Origin: Oegoconia quadripuncta
Taxonomy: Eukaryota > Arthropoda > Insecta > Lepidoptera > Autostichidae
NCBI GenBank assembly: GCA_949316235.1
Contig: OX438753.1
Span: 18,780,801 to 18,844,800, forward strand
Direction of reading: 5' to 3'
DNA: 64,000 nucleotides
Part shown: piece after piece, positions 15,101 to 22,173 of the stretch
Layout of the letters: every line of letters begins with the position of its first letter
Numbering within the stretch: position 1 is the first letter of the stretch
Position numbers and translations under genes: made by a program
Notes under the pieces: generated by a model
What the model was told of the DNA's origin: nothing
The model's input: the letters and a program-made list of their open reading frames with translations, nothing else
Databases searched by the model: none

Positions 15101-18100
15101 GCGAATGATGACGAACACAAACCACACATTTGCGGACGTAAAATTTTGCCAAGGTTTTGACATTCAGAATCCAGTATTTGCTACGCAAATAATTGACCAT
15201 GAGCTGAGGCCCTCCGTGTAGTGTTTTTTCGTGAGCATCAGCCACGACCAGATCACTGAAGTGTGATTTATGTGGTAAAAGAATTGGATGCTTCATACTT
15301 TCGCTTAACGATGAGTGTTGCAACCGACCTCCAACTCGTAACATACCAGCTTTATCAAGGAATGGAGTAAGAGAGATGACTTTACTTTTCTTCTGCAGCC
15401 TTCCCCTGATTAGTAGGTCTTGTAACTCGTCCTTGAAATGTTGAGCTTGGCACTGTCGAATGCATATATTTGAAGCCTCATTCAATTCTGCTTTAGTAAG
15501 CCACGCAGTTTTTCTAGTCTGAGACTTTCCTGAATTCAAGAATCTCCTGCACCAGGCGACTACTCTTACAAGTTTTCGTAGGGACGAAAACCTAGACCAC
15601 AAATCAAACTTCTTGATAACTGTTGCATGACAAACTATCTTTGACCTTTCCTCCATTGGGGTGTCTTGAACAGGTACTAACCTATTATACACAACTTCCT
15701 TGGCCCTGAGCCAAGCTGGACCTGAACGCCATAAGTTGTCTGGATAGTTTGAGAGTTTCACTCCTCTTGACGCACAATCGGCAGGATTATCCCTTGACTG
15801 CACGTGAGACCACTGACTACTGTCCATGGTAGTCAAGATCTCTGATACCCTGTTTGCTACAAAGGTTTTCCACCGACTTGGGTGACTGCTGAGCCATGCC
15901 AGTACTATAGAAGAGTCTGTCCAGGCATGAACATTCTGTTTAGATACTCCGAGAACAGTAGACACCTCTAGAAGCAACTTGGCCAGTAGAGCAGCACCAC
16001 AAAGCTCTAGTCGGGGAATGGAGACTTGTTTGATAGGAGCCACCTTGGTCTTGGATGTGATAAGGTGAACATGAACTGCACCACTCCTATCTACTATCCG
16101 CACGTACACAACAGCAGCGTATGCTGCATTTGAGGCATCACTAAAGCCGTGTAGCTCTAGCACACTATCGTCGGTGCTTGTGTTTATCCACCTTGGAATT
16201 TGAAATTTGGTAAGCTGTGACAACTCGTCTCGATAGGCAAGCCACTCTTCCAATAAATTAGAAGGAAGTTGCTCGTCCCAACTAATCCCTGCAATCCATA
16301 ATTTTTGGATGAAAATCTTTGCAGTTATGATAGTGGGAGCGATCCACCCTAGAGGATCGAACAAGCGTGATATTTCTGATATCACCTTTCGCTTCGTGAT
16401 AGGTGGATTCAGTGGCGGTAGCTGGACAGAATATTCGAAAGCGTTGTTGCGACGATTCCAGGTAAGTCCCAGAATTTTCATAACTACATCTGATTTTATT
16501 TCCAGGTCGAGTTCTGTATCCTTCTTACCCATATGTTCGAGCAATTCTTCACTATCACTACACCATTTTTGTAGTCTAAACCCACCTTTTCCTAGAAGCT
16601 CATTCATTTCTTCATAGACTCTCCTTCCTTCAGCAACATCTTGACAGCCTGATAATAGGTCGTCTATATAAAACTCCTCTAATGTGCGATCAGAGGCTAA
16701 CGGAAATTCCTTTCCGTGATCTATTGCAACCTGTTGCAATGCCTTTACCGCTAGGTAAGGTGCTGACGCTGTACCAAAGGTTACCCTGAGCAACCTAAAA
16801 TGCTGTAGCTCGAAATCTGGATGGTCGTGGTCTCGCCATAGAATGCGTTGGAAATCTGCATCTTCGCGCGAAACCTTGACTTGTCGGTACATTTTTACAA
16901 TGTCCGCTACCAAACAAATGGGATAGAGACGCCACTTCATAATGAGATGTCTCAATTCAGATTGAAGCGCGGGACCCACCAACAAATCACTATTTAAAGA
17001 TGCTCCATTTGTTCCTTGACACGAAGCATCAAACACTACGCGAACTTTTGTGGTATCTTTATCTTCCCGAATCACGGCATGGTGTGGCAGATAAACCGCA
17101 TTAGGATTTTCACGCTCTTCCTTGGGTACCGGCTCCATGTGACCAAGATCGATGTACTCTTGAATTACCTTGGAATACTCGATTTTTAATGTAGGGTTTT
17201 TTGACAAACGCTTTTCCAGAAAATGAAAACGTTTCGTTGCAACATCTAATGAATTGCCATGCATACAATCTGGGTTCTCTCTACGAAATGGCAATCTTAC
17301 AATATATCTACCAGACTCATCTCTTTGAGTGGTAGAAAGGAATATTTCTTCACATCGTTGCTCCTCTTCAGTGAGGTGTTTCTTTCCATTGGGCAAGAAA
17401 TGATCAGACTCCAGCTCCCAGAATCTCTTAAGAATATCATCCTCGTTGACATGGGCACAAAGACTTACAACTGAGTAACAATTCTGATCTGAAGTTTCAT
17501 ATTTTGACTTGAGTCGGCCAGATAAGATCCATCCAAGCCTGGTGTTCTGAGCAACTGGCAATCCGGGTGAACCTTTGATTAATCCGTCCAGTAGTATCTG
17601 GCCGTATACTTCAGCACCCAAAAGCATATCTATCTTGCCTGGTGCATTGAATGTAGGATCTGCCAAATCTTTATTTGATAAGTTTGACATTACTTGAACT
17701 ACTACTTGTTTATCTGGAAGAAAAGTAGTGAGCCTCTTTAACACATGAGCCTTAACGTCCATAACGAAATTGGGATCACGAAACGATTGAATTTTAAGAT
17801 AAACCACAGACTTTGAGGCTAATGTGCCATGCTGATCGCTTCCTAACCCTGAAATTTGACTTTTGCTCGGAAACTTCTTCAAACCAAGAAGTTGTACCGC
17901 AGATTCGGTAATAAAGGAGGCTTGTGACCCTTGGTCAAGTAAGGACCTAAGTGTAATAATAGCGCCTGCTTTCGACTCAACCTTAACTAAGGCTGTGGCC
18001 AATAAAACTTGGCTGTGAACATTTGAGAAGCAAGCCACCACCTTGTTAGTTTCACCTTGTGGTGATGTTGTAGTTGACAACTTGTCTGCCATTGACTGAA

Positions 18101-21100
18101 CTGTTTCCTTAACTTGTCCAGTCGACGGAGATGTATTTTTGGGATGCAATAATGAATGATGCCGTTTCTTACAAACCTTGCATCGTGTAGGTTGACGACA
18201 AGAATAAACTGAATGTTTGGCACCTAGGCAGTTGAAACACAAACCATTCGTTTGGACAAAATCACGTCGTTTATCAACGTCCTCTTTACTGAATTTTTTG
18301 CAATTCCATAACTTATGATCTTCAGTACAATAAATGCACGACAACGCTGTAGCTGTAGATACATGAAGTGATTTGGGATTATTGTTATTATTACGGTTTA
18401 CAGGTTGGGGTTTTGACATTTTAGGATCTAAAAACTCAAGTGATCTAAATCTTACTTCAAGAAACTCTTTAAATTGATCGAAGGTAGGTAAATCATCATA
18501 AGAATTGTTAACCATTACTTCCCATAGTTTTCTGGATTCAGTGTCTAATTTTAAAGTGATGATGTATATAATTATAATATCCCACGAGGTGATATCAACA
18601 TTCAAATTCTTCAACGCAGCTAAACACTCCGTAGTCGTGTCTAGCAATTCTCTAATCGCGGTTGAAGACTCGTGAGTTTGATTCCGTTGACTCATCAATC
18701 TCTTTAAAATACAATTGGCGATATATCGCCTATTGTCGTATCTCTTCTTTAGCTGATTCCAGCAAACCATATAATTTGACGCAATGATGGGAATGTGCCT
18801 CAACAGTATCTCCGCCTCGCCAGTTAAATGACTTTTGAGGTAATGAAGCTTTTGCACGTCATCCAAAGAGGAGTTCCTATCAATCAGAGAGACAAACAAG
18901 TCACGGAAACTGGTCCATTCTGAGTAATTGCCACTAAATATCGGAATAGTAATCTTTGGCAAACGTATGTTAGTAATAATATTACTATTGGTTTTGTTTG
19001 TTCCCTCAGCCGATCTGTTAAGTTTCTCCTCCATGGCAAACGAATGCAATTTGCCCTTTAACAATGATTTGTAATCTACGTACAATTCCTCCGCATTATC
19101 ACTAACATTTTTTATGCAATACGTTGATTTTGTATAATCTTCTTTTCCGATTGTCGCAATTATTTCATTATGATTCTCATTAAAACATTTCCATTGACTT
19201 TCTAAATTTTCTAACCGAGTTTCTACATAAGCCTGAGTAACGCGTTCTTTCGGAGACTTCTTGTAATTGTTATAAGCCTTAACGATTTTGTTAAAAATAT
19301 CTGTTTGAAGATTATCCAAAGTCTCCATTTTTATTTAATACACAACCAAAGCTAAATCCACAACAACCTGACTACTATTATTTGGCACAATGAACAATGT
19401 AAATAAATAACTAAATGTTTAACAAAGTAACAAATTCACTTCTTAAACTACAACTAAACTATAAGTACCAATGTCTTAAATTATACGAAGCTAACCATTA
19501 ACAGTCACTGTGTCCGTTGTTTTGTTAACTAATATTTAAAACTCAAAGTCTTTGTTAGTAAGTACACTCGCGCTCGAATAAGTTGAAACACCTTGTAATT
19601 TTTCTAAGTATAAAATCTGCCAAATTTTTCTAAGTGTTTGGATGACTTCGCAATTGCTAGAAAATCGGGCATAGGTTCCCCGTAGTAACACTTTTAGCGA
19701 AATTATTCTAAGTCCAAACTACTTCTCGAAATTTTTACAAGTTCATGCATTAAAGTTCCAAATTATCTATCATTCACTATTCGGTTTGAATTTTTTATAA
19801 GTTAAAAGTACTTACAGTTTTTCACTTCATATGTATTTTACACACAGAACACTGGTTGGCTTACGTACACTTGTTGCTGCTTACTGTACTCGCTGCTCAC
19901 TGTAACATTCCTGCGTAGCTGCAAACTCCATCCGCCACTATACTGGTGGTGCACCGTCGTCTGCTTATTGCCTTTAATGACGTAGGCGCCTTTATAGGTG
20001 GATGGATACTTGCACAAGTCTTGCTGCCCACTGTCCTACACTGCACAGCCGGTTGATGATATCCGGCTCGAAGGACCATGTACAAATATCCCAAAAGTAG
20101 TCTAGGTACTCCGTGAATTAGGTCTATAATAAAACAACCGCTCTCAAGGTGTACAAAGGTAAAGTTTATTTGATATCTCGTAAGTGGCTATACTAATCTT
20201 ACGGAACGTAACGATATCGCGATGTAAAACCGTACAGCGACATCTATTGACAAATTCATGTAAACTTAAACAGTGGTTATACAGTACTTTTATAGCACAG
20301 AGTATCATGTACTCTGTACAGACACGCCGTTGATGCACAGATTGCAGTGTCCATCTTTGTGCATAATCAAGGTGTCATGCAGATGCATTTGCGGGACAAT
20401 TAGTTTTGCCTTAATGAAATTAATTGCAAAATTATTTCGGCTTATAGCATAGAGTAGCACTTTGATATGATAGAGAGATAAGTACTGTAATTAATCTTCG
20501 TTTTAACATGAGATGAAAGTACTAAACGCTACCATAAAACCATTTAATAGGTACTTTGTCAGTCGGTTCTAACAACATTCTTGTAAAATCTTAATTTCTC
20601 GCTACAGTGTGTACCTAAGCATGGTCCCTCGGGACATATTGTCATGTACAAAATGAATAAAATAAATGAATTCCGAAGAACACGGAAATCGTTAAACCTA
20701 TTTCGCTTTCAATGCCTTGAGAATAAAGCATAAAACACCGTTTTAAACACGCGACAGGGGTTATAAAAGAAAAACTAATATTTAATAGATAGGTCGGTAT
20801 TACATGCTTTACTGTAAATATAGACAACATTGCGAGCCGGTAGAGCAATAAATATTAGAATATATTTAGGAATTTGTATTTAGAACTAATAATTTTTATG
20901 TGTGTCCCTGAGCAGCGTCAGGGTTATTAAAACCAACTCCGATATCTGCACCTTGACCAATTTTAATGTGATGTAAACACGGGTTACAAAATAATAGTGC
21001 TTTAGCCCGCTCGAACATCGGTCTGGCATTACGCCAGGGAATCCGTTATGACGAACCACTACGGTGTCGCGCAAATTATTATGTATTGTACAGTTATTCC

Positions 21101-22173
21101 ATTAGGCTTATACCTGCATACCTCGATAAAATCGGAAGTGAATTTCAAATGGTATCCTTGGGTTCGTATTACGGCTTCCGAGTCCCACTATATTATTGGC
21201 AAGTCTTTCTCGCTTAAAAATATGAATTTAGACTTGAGTATAGATCAACGCGTTTATTATGCATAATAGGTATAGCAATGAAAACAAGCGACTAACAACT
21301 TTGCTCTTTAGATAATTATTAGACCTTTAATCTCAGGGCTGAAAAACTTTGGAATCGAACGTGGGAAGGGAATGAAATACGCATTTGACTTTAACGGGGC
21401 TCGAAAGCATAATGCAACTACCTATATCGCTGGTGTTGTTGTTTTCATGTCGCAAGCAAGCTGCATTTTCTACATGTTCGGGTTCACGACGTCCCACACA
21501 CGTAGGGGAAGCTCAGCTTATAAACTGGCAGTGTTACGCTTGACTTGCGGTCACCGTACATAAGTAACACGTATTTGCACAAAAAACTTGGAAATATTTA
21601 GCAGCCTCTACCATAGGGATGTCTACCGTTGGGTCCCTGCCCTAGCTACTACCGACCCCCACCGATCTAACAATCGACTAAAGAGTAGGAACCTATTCCA
21701 GTACTAATTTTTCGGAATGAAAAAACCGCTCTAATGAAACTTTACACTCATAAAGCACATATGTAGATTTAAAAGTTAGTAGATTATTTTCGAAATAGAG
21801 TATTGTAGTACTACTAAATTAGAGCGATTTTAAGTTTCCACAGGAACAGTAAAAATGCATTTAGTCTGAGTTACTATTACATGAACCACCTACGAAATGC
21901 ATTTTACTCTCTAGCGCTATCGGTAAAATTTTAACAGATATTTCGATCGTTAAATTACTATAACGTATTGCCATAACAAATGATGGCCTTTTTAATTAGT
22001 TATTCGGAAAAAAATCATGATCTTGGGAGCAAGAGTTTAGTAGGTGGTTCACATATCTCTAAAGCCGTGTACTACCTAATTGTTTTCTTCTTGACAGGTA
22101 CCAAACTAGTCGCCGGGAGGAGCTGGAGAAGTCAACGGCGACACAGAACGGGAATGGACTGAAGAGGGATTAG
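180..22173 (+). CDS. TMEM35A: TMEM35/NACHO-family four-helix membrane protein, complete, 4 exons
   Basis: Exons are 180-290, 6220-6358, 8344-8488 and 22098-22173. All junctions are GT/AG, the phases match, and the sum is 471 nt (156 aa plus stop). Hydrophobic segments lie at about residues 5-23, 68-82, 92-107 and 117-132, the small DoxX-like fold of this family. The family block SVGGLEILFG (66-75) and the VGDP motif (108-111) before the last helix are present, and the tail is short and charged (137-156). In vertebrates TMEM35A (NACHO) is an ER chaperone for nicotinic receptor assembly; a similar role here is inference, and TMEM35B-like identity is not excluded. The introns are about 5.9, 2.0 and 13.6 kb, and introns 1 and 3 are expanded by transposons. 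A poly(A) signal candidate AATAAA lies at 23258-23263. Confidence 0.9.
291..1145. other. Start of TMEM35 intron 1: short GC-rich island, otherwise unassigned
   Basis: The intron begins GTAAGT at 291. A C/G-rich, CpG-bearing patch lies at about 437-480, unusual for this AT-rich locus, and could be an intronic regulatory island. I see no gene or named repeat in the rest. Confidence 0.35.
1146..1440. repeat. TIR MITE, family M, copy 1
   Basis: The ends are inverted copies of a motif built on TTTTTTTACCGTA and GAAAAAAATAGGGCA; the right end reads TGCCCTATTTTTTTCCTTA. The interior shares phrases such as GTCATTTGACGGTTGCGTTT with copies at 55314-55706 and 58292-58645. There is no coding capacity, so it is probably a non-autonomous DNA element. 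Confidence 0.65.
1913..2148 (+). repeat. tRNA-derived SINE, family A, near full length
   Basis: The head reads ACCGATTGGTGTAGTGGAT, which resembles a pol III A box, followed by a B-box-like GAGTTCGAATCCC. The body then shows CATTTATTCC, ATAAATATTTATGATG and GATTGGTGTA. Other copies lie at 5784, 7083, 23851, 32827, 38973 and 40292. It is diverged and directly abuts the LINE to its right. Confidence 0.75.
2149..5184 (+). mobile_element. 5'-truncated jockey/CR1-like LINE in TMEM35 intron 1
   Basis: A non-LTR retrotransposon body with the endonuclease-RT frame at 2165-5131, a short 3' UTR and a poly(A) run at 5164-5184. No ORF1 precedes it; the sequence to the left is a SINE, so the copy is probably 5'-truncated. 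It lies in the same direction as the host gene. The open 3-kb frame and intact tail suggest a fairly recent insertion. I found no convincing target-site duplication. Confidence 0.8.
2165..5131 (+). CDS. LINE ORF2: AP endonuclease plus reverse transcriptase
   Basis: About 988 codons without a stop from the first ATG (2165). The frame is also open for 15 codons upstream, but only with a non-ATG start. An EEP-type endonuclease occupies about residues 20-240, with the catalytic-type block FLGDFNAHH near 159 and SDHCLV near 235. The RT follows from about residue 470 (KASGPDGIP, then ANYRPIAITS, LDISKAFDRVWH and AGVPQGSVLS) with the catalytic YADD at about 695-698. The C-terminal connection domain (about 760-970) resembles jockey/CR1-clade elements. 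The product would nick target DNA and prime cDNA synthesis there. The start and the extreme N-terminus are uncertain because of the 5' truncation. Confidence 0.85.
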   Translation: MEQISKILFCLIVKVLVLVLSLKVHLSNIRGLHSNLDPVHHHLETEKPHLLFLTETQIRCPTDAAYLHYPGYSLEHNFKPHAGICVYARDDICCRRLRNLEDPRFSVLWILVDTGIEKILYAGIYRSHSGDQETTRLIEYLTATSDTVQQRYPTAQMVFLGDFNAHHQEWLFPFKKTDHAGKELYKMAVSQNLTQLVDQPTRIPDVAGHTPNCLDLLLTTDPDRYTVSVSSPLGTSDHCLVKSVSNYSPPDPSPKGSRRVWRYKSADWDEMRSFFASYPWQQTCFASDDPSSCAIAITDVMRQAMEYYIPYSDVSTGGKARPWYNAECAGAEALKHSAYQAWTTARSQKAPDVHRTKQAFNKAAKSCKKVLRKARFDHVGRIGDKLASYPSGSKAFWSLAKSVETNFCRSSLPPLLKPDGSLAHTATEKANLFASLFASNSRLDAVNKTPPVIPPSGTKMPEVRIHQRRVLKTLRNLDVNKASGPDGIPAIVLRRCAPELSPVLTRLFRLSLRAGQVPKSWKLANVQPVPKKGSSADPANYRPIAITSVLCKVMERVLNDQLMAYLEHHDLLSDRQYGFRRNRSTGDLLVYATHCWGEAIERHGEALAVSLDISKAFDRVWHASLLSKLPAYGLPPVLCTWISDFLSERSIRVVIDGCSSDLLAINAGVPQGSVLSATLFLLHINDLLQPGTHGYADDTTTSERYMSSAQSSGDETRSNRESMVERTNSTLKAVSDWGDANLVEFNSSKTQACLFTSKRSPFHLTPTFRDVSIPISDHLNLLGLELTSSLNFGRSIESKGKLAAKKLGILSKVRRYFTPKQLLELYQAQIRSCMEYCCHLWDGSAKYQLAALDSVERRAIRLIGDDPTVTGKLQSLEHRRRVACLSVFYRIHFGECAMELHDLIPPSPFHLRTTRRGGGFHPYVVNIPNIRTKRFASSFIMRTAKTWNSLPASVFPDTYNLGIFKSRVNRHLLGARDTSSASSSLSIR
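5215..5446 (+). repeat. SINE family B, 5'-truncated copy
   Basis: It carries the family B body: CTAGCTACCATCATCTTATC, AATAGCATTGTTGTGTTCCGG, GGGTCAGTACGCTT and CACTTAACATCAGGTGTGAT, ending in an A-run. Full-length relatives (38562, 56318) have a tRNA-like head. It lies just after the LINE poly(A) tail. Confidence 0.7.
5784..5957 (-). repeat. SINE family A copy, truncated head
   Basis: Reverse-strand copy of the tRNA-derived SINE: GGACACTTACACCAATCATC at its tail and the B-box complement GGGATTCGAACCCGCAACCG near 5930-5949. It stops before the A-box region. Confidence 0.75.
5958..7082. other. TMEM35 intron 1/exon 2/intron 2 stretch with degraded repeat sequence
   Basis: It contains TMEM35 exon 2 (6220-6358). 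From about 6722 the phrase CATCCGGTCAAGTGCGTATC and TAGGGTTCCGTA resembles a common lepidopteran interspersed repeat; part of the same type recurs near 10205-10440. TAA microsatellite tracts lie near 6970-7000 and 7061-7080. No other gene is seen. Confidence 0.4.
7083..7322 (-). repeat. SINE family A copy, near full length
   Basis: Reverse-strand tRNA-derived SINE running from the tail (GGACACTTACACCA) to the A-box complement (ACTATCCACTACACCA). A short internal duplication of the ACACCA region (about 7101-7128) disturbs the tail. Confidence 0.8.
7418..7944. repeat. TIR element with an insertion inside its left inverted repeat
   Basis: The outer arms are perfect 19-bp inverted repeats: ACCCAGAAACATAAGGTCC at 7418-7436 and its complement at 7926-7944. 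In the right end this arm continues directly into a 28-bp segment (7900-7927). In the left end the matching segment (7525-7552, one mismatch) is displaced by about 88 bp, so the left TIR looks split by a later T-rich insertion. No coding capacity. Confidence 0.7.
8489..9954. other. Start of TMEM35 intron 3: no gene; relic of the 36022-type TIR element
   Basis: Donor GTAAGT at 8489. ATATTTAATTAGATAGACTTT near 8718 and CGTATTTTCCCTGGGCT at 9087-9103 match the interior and right end of the TIR element at 36022-36312, so a rearranged copy lies here. Nothing else is recognised. Confidence 0.45.
9955..10095. repeat. Palindromic MITE, family G, copy 1
   Basis: The ends share inverted TAGCATAC and GTATGCTA-like blocks rich in CGCG. 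The interior GGGATAGTTGTATATTTCGT recurs inverted at 40548-40697, and the end blocks also recur near 44810-44910. Short, non-coding and diverged. Confidence 0.5.
10096..11162. other. TMEM35 intron 3: degraded interspersed sequence, no gene
   Basis: TACGGTTCC near 10206 followed by GTCCGTCTGCGTGTCTGTCG resembles a common lepidopteran dispersed repeat. The remainder has no recognisable element or coding signal. Confidence 0.35.
11163..11412 (+). mobile_element. 3' fragment of a LINE related to the 2149-5184 copy
   Basis: A reading frame through 11374 gives YTVNIPNFRTKKFDSSFIIR and NLGIFKSRVNR, matching the C-terminal end of the intact LINE ORF, followed by the same short 3' UTR (GATTATGGTCAAACGCGAAT). 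Only the last ~70 codons remain, typical of a strongly 5'-truncated copy. Confidence 0.8.
11413..11958. other. TMEM35 intron 3: unassigned
   Basis: No coding signal and no repeat that I can match within the window. Confidence 0.3.
11959..12163 (+). repeat. Helitron-like short element, family H, copy 1
   Basis: It starts near TCCAACTAATATTATAAATG, carries GGATGGATTTGGATGAAATT, and ends with a GC-rich hairpin-like GACGAAGTCGCGGGCGG and AAGCTAC. A 5' TC and a 3' hairpin followed by CTAG are seen in sister copies (47807, 50546), which fits a non-autonomous Helitron. Confidence 0.55.
12164..12604. other. TMEM35 intron 3: unassigned
   Basis: No coding signal. A GTTGGTTGGTTGTTG-type low-complexity tract leads into the next SINE. 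Confidence 0.3.
12605..12860 (+). repeat. SINE family B copy
   Basis: A well-preserved body (CCGCCTGGCTAGCTACCACC through CACTTAACATC and AGGTGTGATTGAGGTCAAG) with an A-rich tail at 12850-12860. A small CTTCTT duplication disturbs the CACTTAACATC block. Confidence 0.75.
13403..13407. repeat. Target-site duplication GTGGT, left copy
   Basis: GTGGT here and GTGGT at 20273-20277 exactly flank the BEL/Pao element, a 5-bp duplication as expected for its integrase. Confidence 0.85.
13408..13659. repeat. Three tandem copies of an 84-bp LTR block
   Basis: Units start at 13408, 13492 and 13576 with TGTACAAATATCCCAAAAGT. The first two end in GGTCA and the third continues into the LTR as GGTAA. TGTACAAA occurs at the start and again near the end of each unit, a microhomology that could have seeded the expansion. 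The 5' LTR has one unit only. Confidence 0.92.
13408..13769 (-). repeat. 3' LTR of the BEL/Pao element, expanded to 362 bp
   Basis: It matches the 194-bp 5' LTR and has two extra copies of an 84-bp block at its outer end (362 = 194 + 2 x 84). Confidence 0.9.
14127..19328 (-). CDS. BEL/Pao gag-pol polyprotein, open over 1733 aa
   Basis: A single frame from ATG at 19328. The Gag-like DUF1759 region lies at about 125-290 (IPIFSGNYSEWTSFRDLFV). CCHC-like knuckles lie near 330-395 (CIYCTEDHKLWNC, CFNCLGAKHSVYSC). The aspartic protease of DUF1758 type has LLDQGSQASF near 461. The reverse transcriptase spans about 730-960 with YIDDL near 887, and RNase H has GFSDASNAAY near 1060. The integrase spans about 1340-1600: an HHCC-type zinc region, then VDYAGPI near 1431, WSDNGTNF near 1500 and GGLWEAGIK near 1550. 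A DUF5641-type C-terminus closes it (LPPGRWLFGIV). No stop or frameshift interrupts it. The products package, copy and integrate the element; no envelope frame is seen. Confidence 0.95.
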   Translation of the reverse strand: METLDNLQTDIFNKIVKAYNNYKKSPKERVTQAYVETRLENLESQWKCFNENHNEIIATIGKEDYTKSTYCIKNVSDNAEELYVDYKSLLKGKLHSFAMEEKLNRSAEGTNKTNSNIITNIRLPKITIPIFSGNYSEWTSFRDLFVSLIDRNSSLDDVQKLHYLKSHLTGEAEILLRHIPIIASNYMVCWNQLKKRYDNRRYIANCILKRLMSQRNQTHESSTAIRELLDTTTECLAALKNLNVDITSWDIIIIYIITLKLDTESRKLWEVMVNNSYDDLPTFDQFKEFLEVRFRSLEFLDPKMSKPQPVNRNNNNNPKSLHVSTATALSCIYCTEDHKLWNCKKFSKEDVDKRRDFVQTNGLCFNCLGAKHSVYSCRQPTRCKVCKKRHHSLLHPKNTSPSTGQVKETVQSMADKLSTTTSPQGETNKVVACFSNVHSQVLLATALVKVESKAGAIITLRSLLDQGSQASFITESAVQLLGLKKFPSKSQISGLGSDQHGTLASKSVVYLKIQSFRDPNFVMDVKAHVLKRLTTFLPDKQVVVQVMSNLSNKDLADPTFNAPGKIDMLLGAEVYGQILLDGLIKGSPGLPVAQNTRLGWILSGRLKSKYETSDQNCYSVVSLCAHVNEDDILKRFWELESDHFLPNGKKHLTEEEQRCEEIFLSTTQRDESGRYIVRLPFRRENPDCMHGNSLDVATKRFHFLEKRLSKNPTLKIEYSKVIQEYIDLGHMEPVPKEERENPNAVYLPHHAVIREDKDTTKVRVVFDASCQGTNGASLNSDLLVGPALQSELRHLIMKWRLYPICLVADIVKMYRQVKVSREDADFQRILWRDHDHPDFELQHFRLLRVTFGTASAPYLAVKALQQVAIDHGKEFPLASDRTLEEFYIDDLLSGCQDVAEGRRVYEEMNELLGKGGFRLQKWCSDSEELLEHMGKKDTELDLEIKSDVVMKILGLTWNRRNNAFEYSVQLPPLNPPITKRKVISEISRLFDPLGWIAPTIITAKIFIQKLWIAGISWDEQLPSNLLEEWLAYRDELSQLTKFQIPRWINTSTDDSVLELHGFSDASNAAYAAVVYVRIVDRSGAVHVHLITSKTKVAPIKQVSIPRLELCGAALLAKLLLEVSTVLGVSKQNVHAWTDSSIVLAWLSSHPSRWKTFVANRVSEILTTMDSSQWSHVQSRDNPADCASRGVKLSNYPDNLWRSGPAWLRAKEVVYNRLVPVQDTPMEERSKIVCHATVIKKFDLWSRFSSLRKLVRVVAWCRRFLNSGKSQTRKTAWLTKAELNEASNICIRQCQAQHFKDELQDLLIRGRLQKKSKVISLTPFLDKAGMLRVGGRLQHSSLSESMKHPILLPHKSHFSDLVVADAHEKTLHGGPQLMVNYLRSKYWILNVKTLAKFYVRKCVVCVRHHSRDNHQLMGQLPSARVTACRPFRQSGVDYAGPISIRTTKGRGHKSHKGYVCLFVCMATKAIHLEVVSDLTAEGFLSAFRRFVARRGHCADLWSDNGTNFVGAARELKSLFLEEGSGIAVDIADSLANNGTAWHFIPPRAPNFGGLWEAGIKSTKHHLKRVIGSATLTFEEFTTVLTQIEACLNSRPISLINNVPEDPTPLTPGHFLVGEPLVLVPEENYETANVNSLRRWQLTQRMVQDFWRRWSQEYLTNFLHRYKWAHQTPEPNIGDVVLIKEDDLPPGRWLFGIVVDKHPGADNITRVVSLRCKGNVIKRPVSKLCILPVND
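19329..20060 (-). other. BEL/Pao 5' leader
   Basis: Non-coding sequence between the primer-binding site and the gag start, AT-rich near the ATG and more mixed near the LTR. It presumably carries packaging signals, but none can be located by eye. Confidence 0.5.
20061..20078 (-). other. Primer-binding site
   Basis: Immediately inside the 5' LTR the minus strand reads TGGTCCTTCGAGCCGGAT. This begins TGG and complements a tRNA 3' end of the form CTCGAAGGACCA. The tRNA species is not assigned. Confidence 0.75.
20079..20272 (-). repeat. 5' LTR of the BEL/Pao element, 194 bp
   Basis: On the plus strand it runs from TGTACAAATATCCC to GTAAACTTAAACA. It is identical by eye to 13576-13769. Confidence 0.9.
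20273..20277. repeat. Target-site duplication GTGGT, right copy
   Basis: Matches 13403-13407 and marks the right edge of the BEL/Pao insertion. Confidence 0.85.
20278..22097. other. TMEM35 intron 3, distal part: no recognised feature
   Basis: Only short frames without family signal. The intron ends TTCTTGACAG at 22097, a normal acceptor for exon 4. Confidence 0.5.

Larger units (their letters stand above)
13408..20272 (-). mobile_element. Complete BEL/Pao LTR retrotransposon in TMEM35 intron 3
   Basis: A full-length element on the minus strand, 6865 bp: 5' LTR 20079-20272, primer-binding site 20061-20078, leader, gag-pol frame 14127-19328, polypurine-like GGTGGGCGGTA just before the 3' LTR, and 3' LTR 13408-13769. 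The LTRs begin TG and end CA, and GTGGT flanks both sides. Apart from the 84-bp triplication in the 3' LTR, the two LTRs read identically, so the insertion is very young. It lies antisense to TMEM35. The intact frame suggests it may still be mobile; that is inference. Confidence 0.92.
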
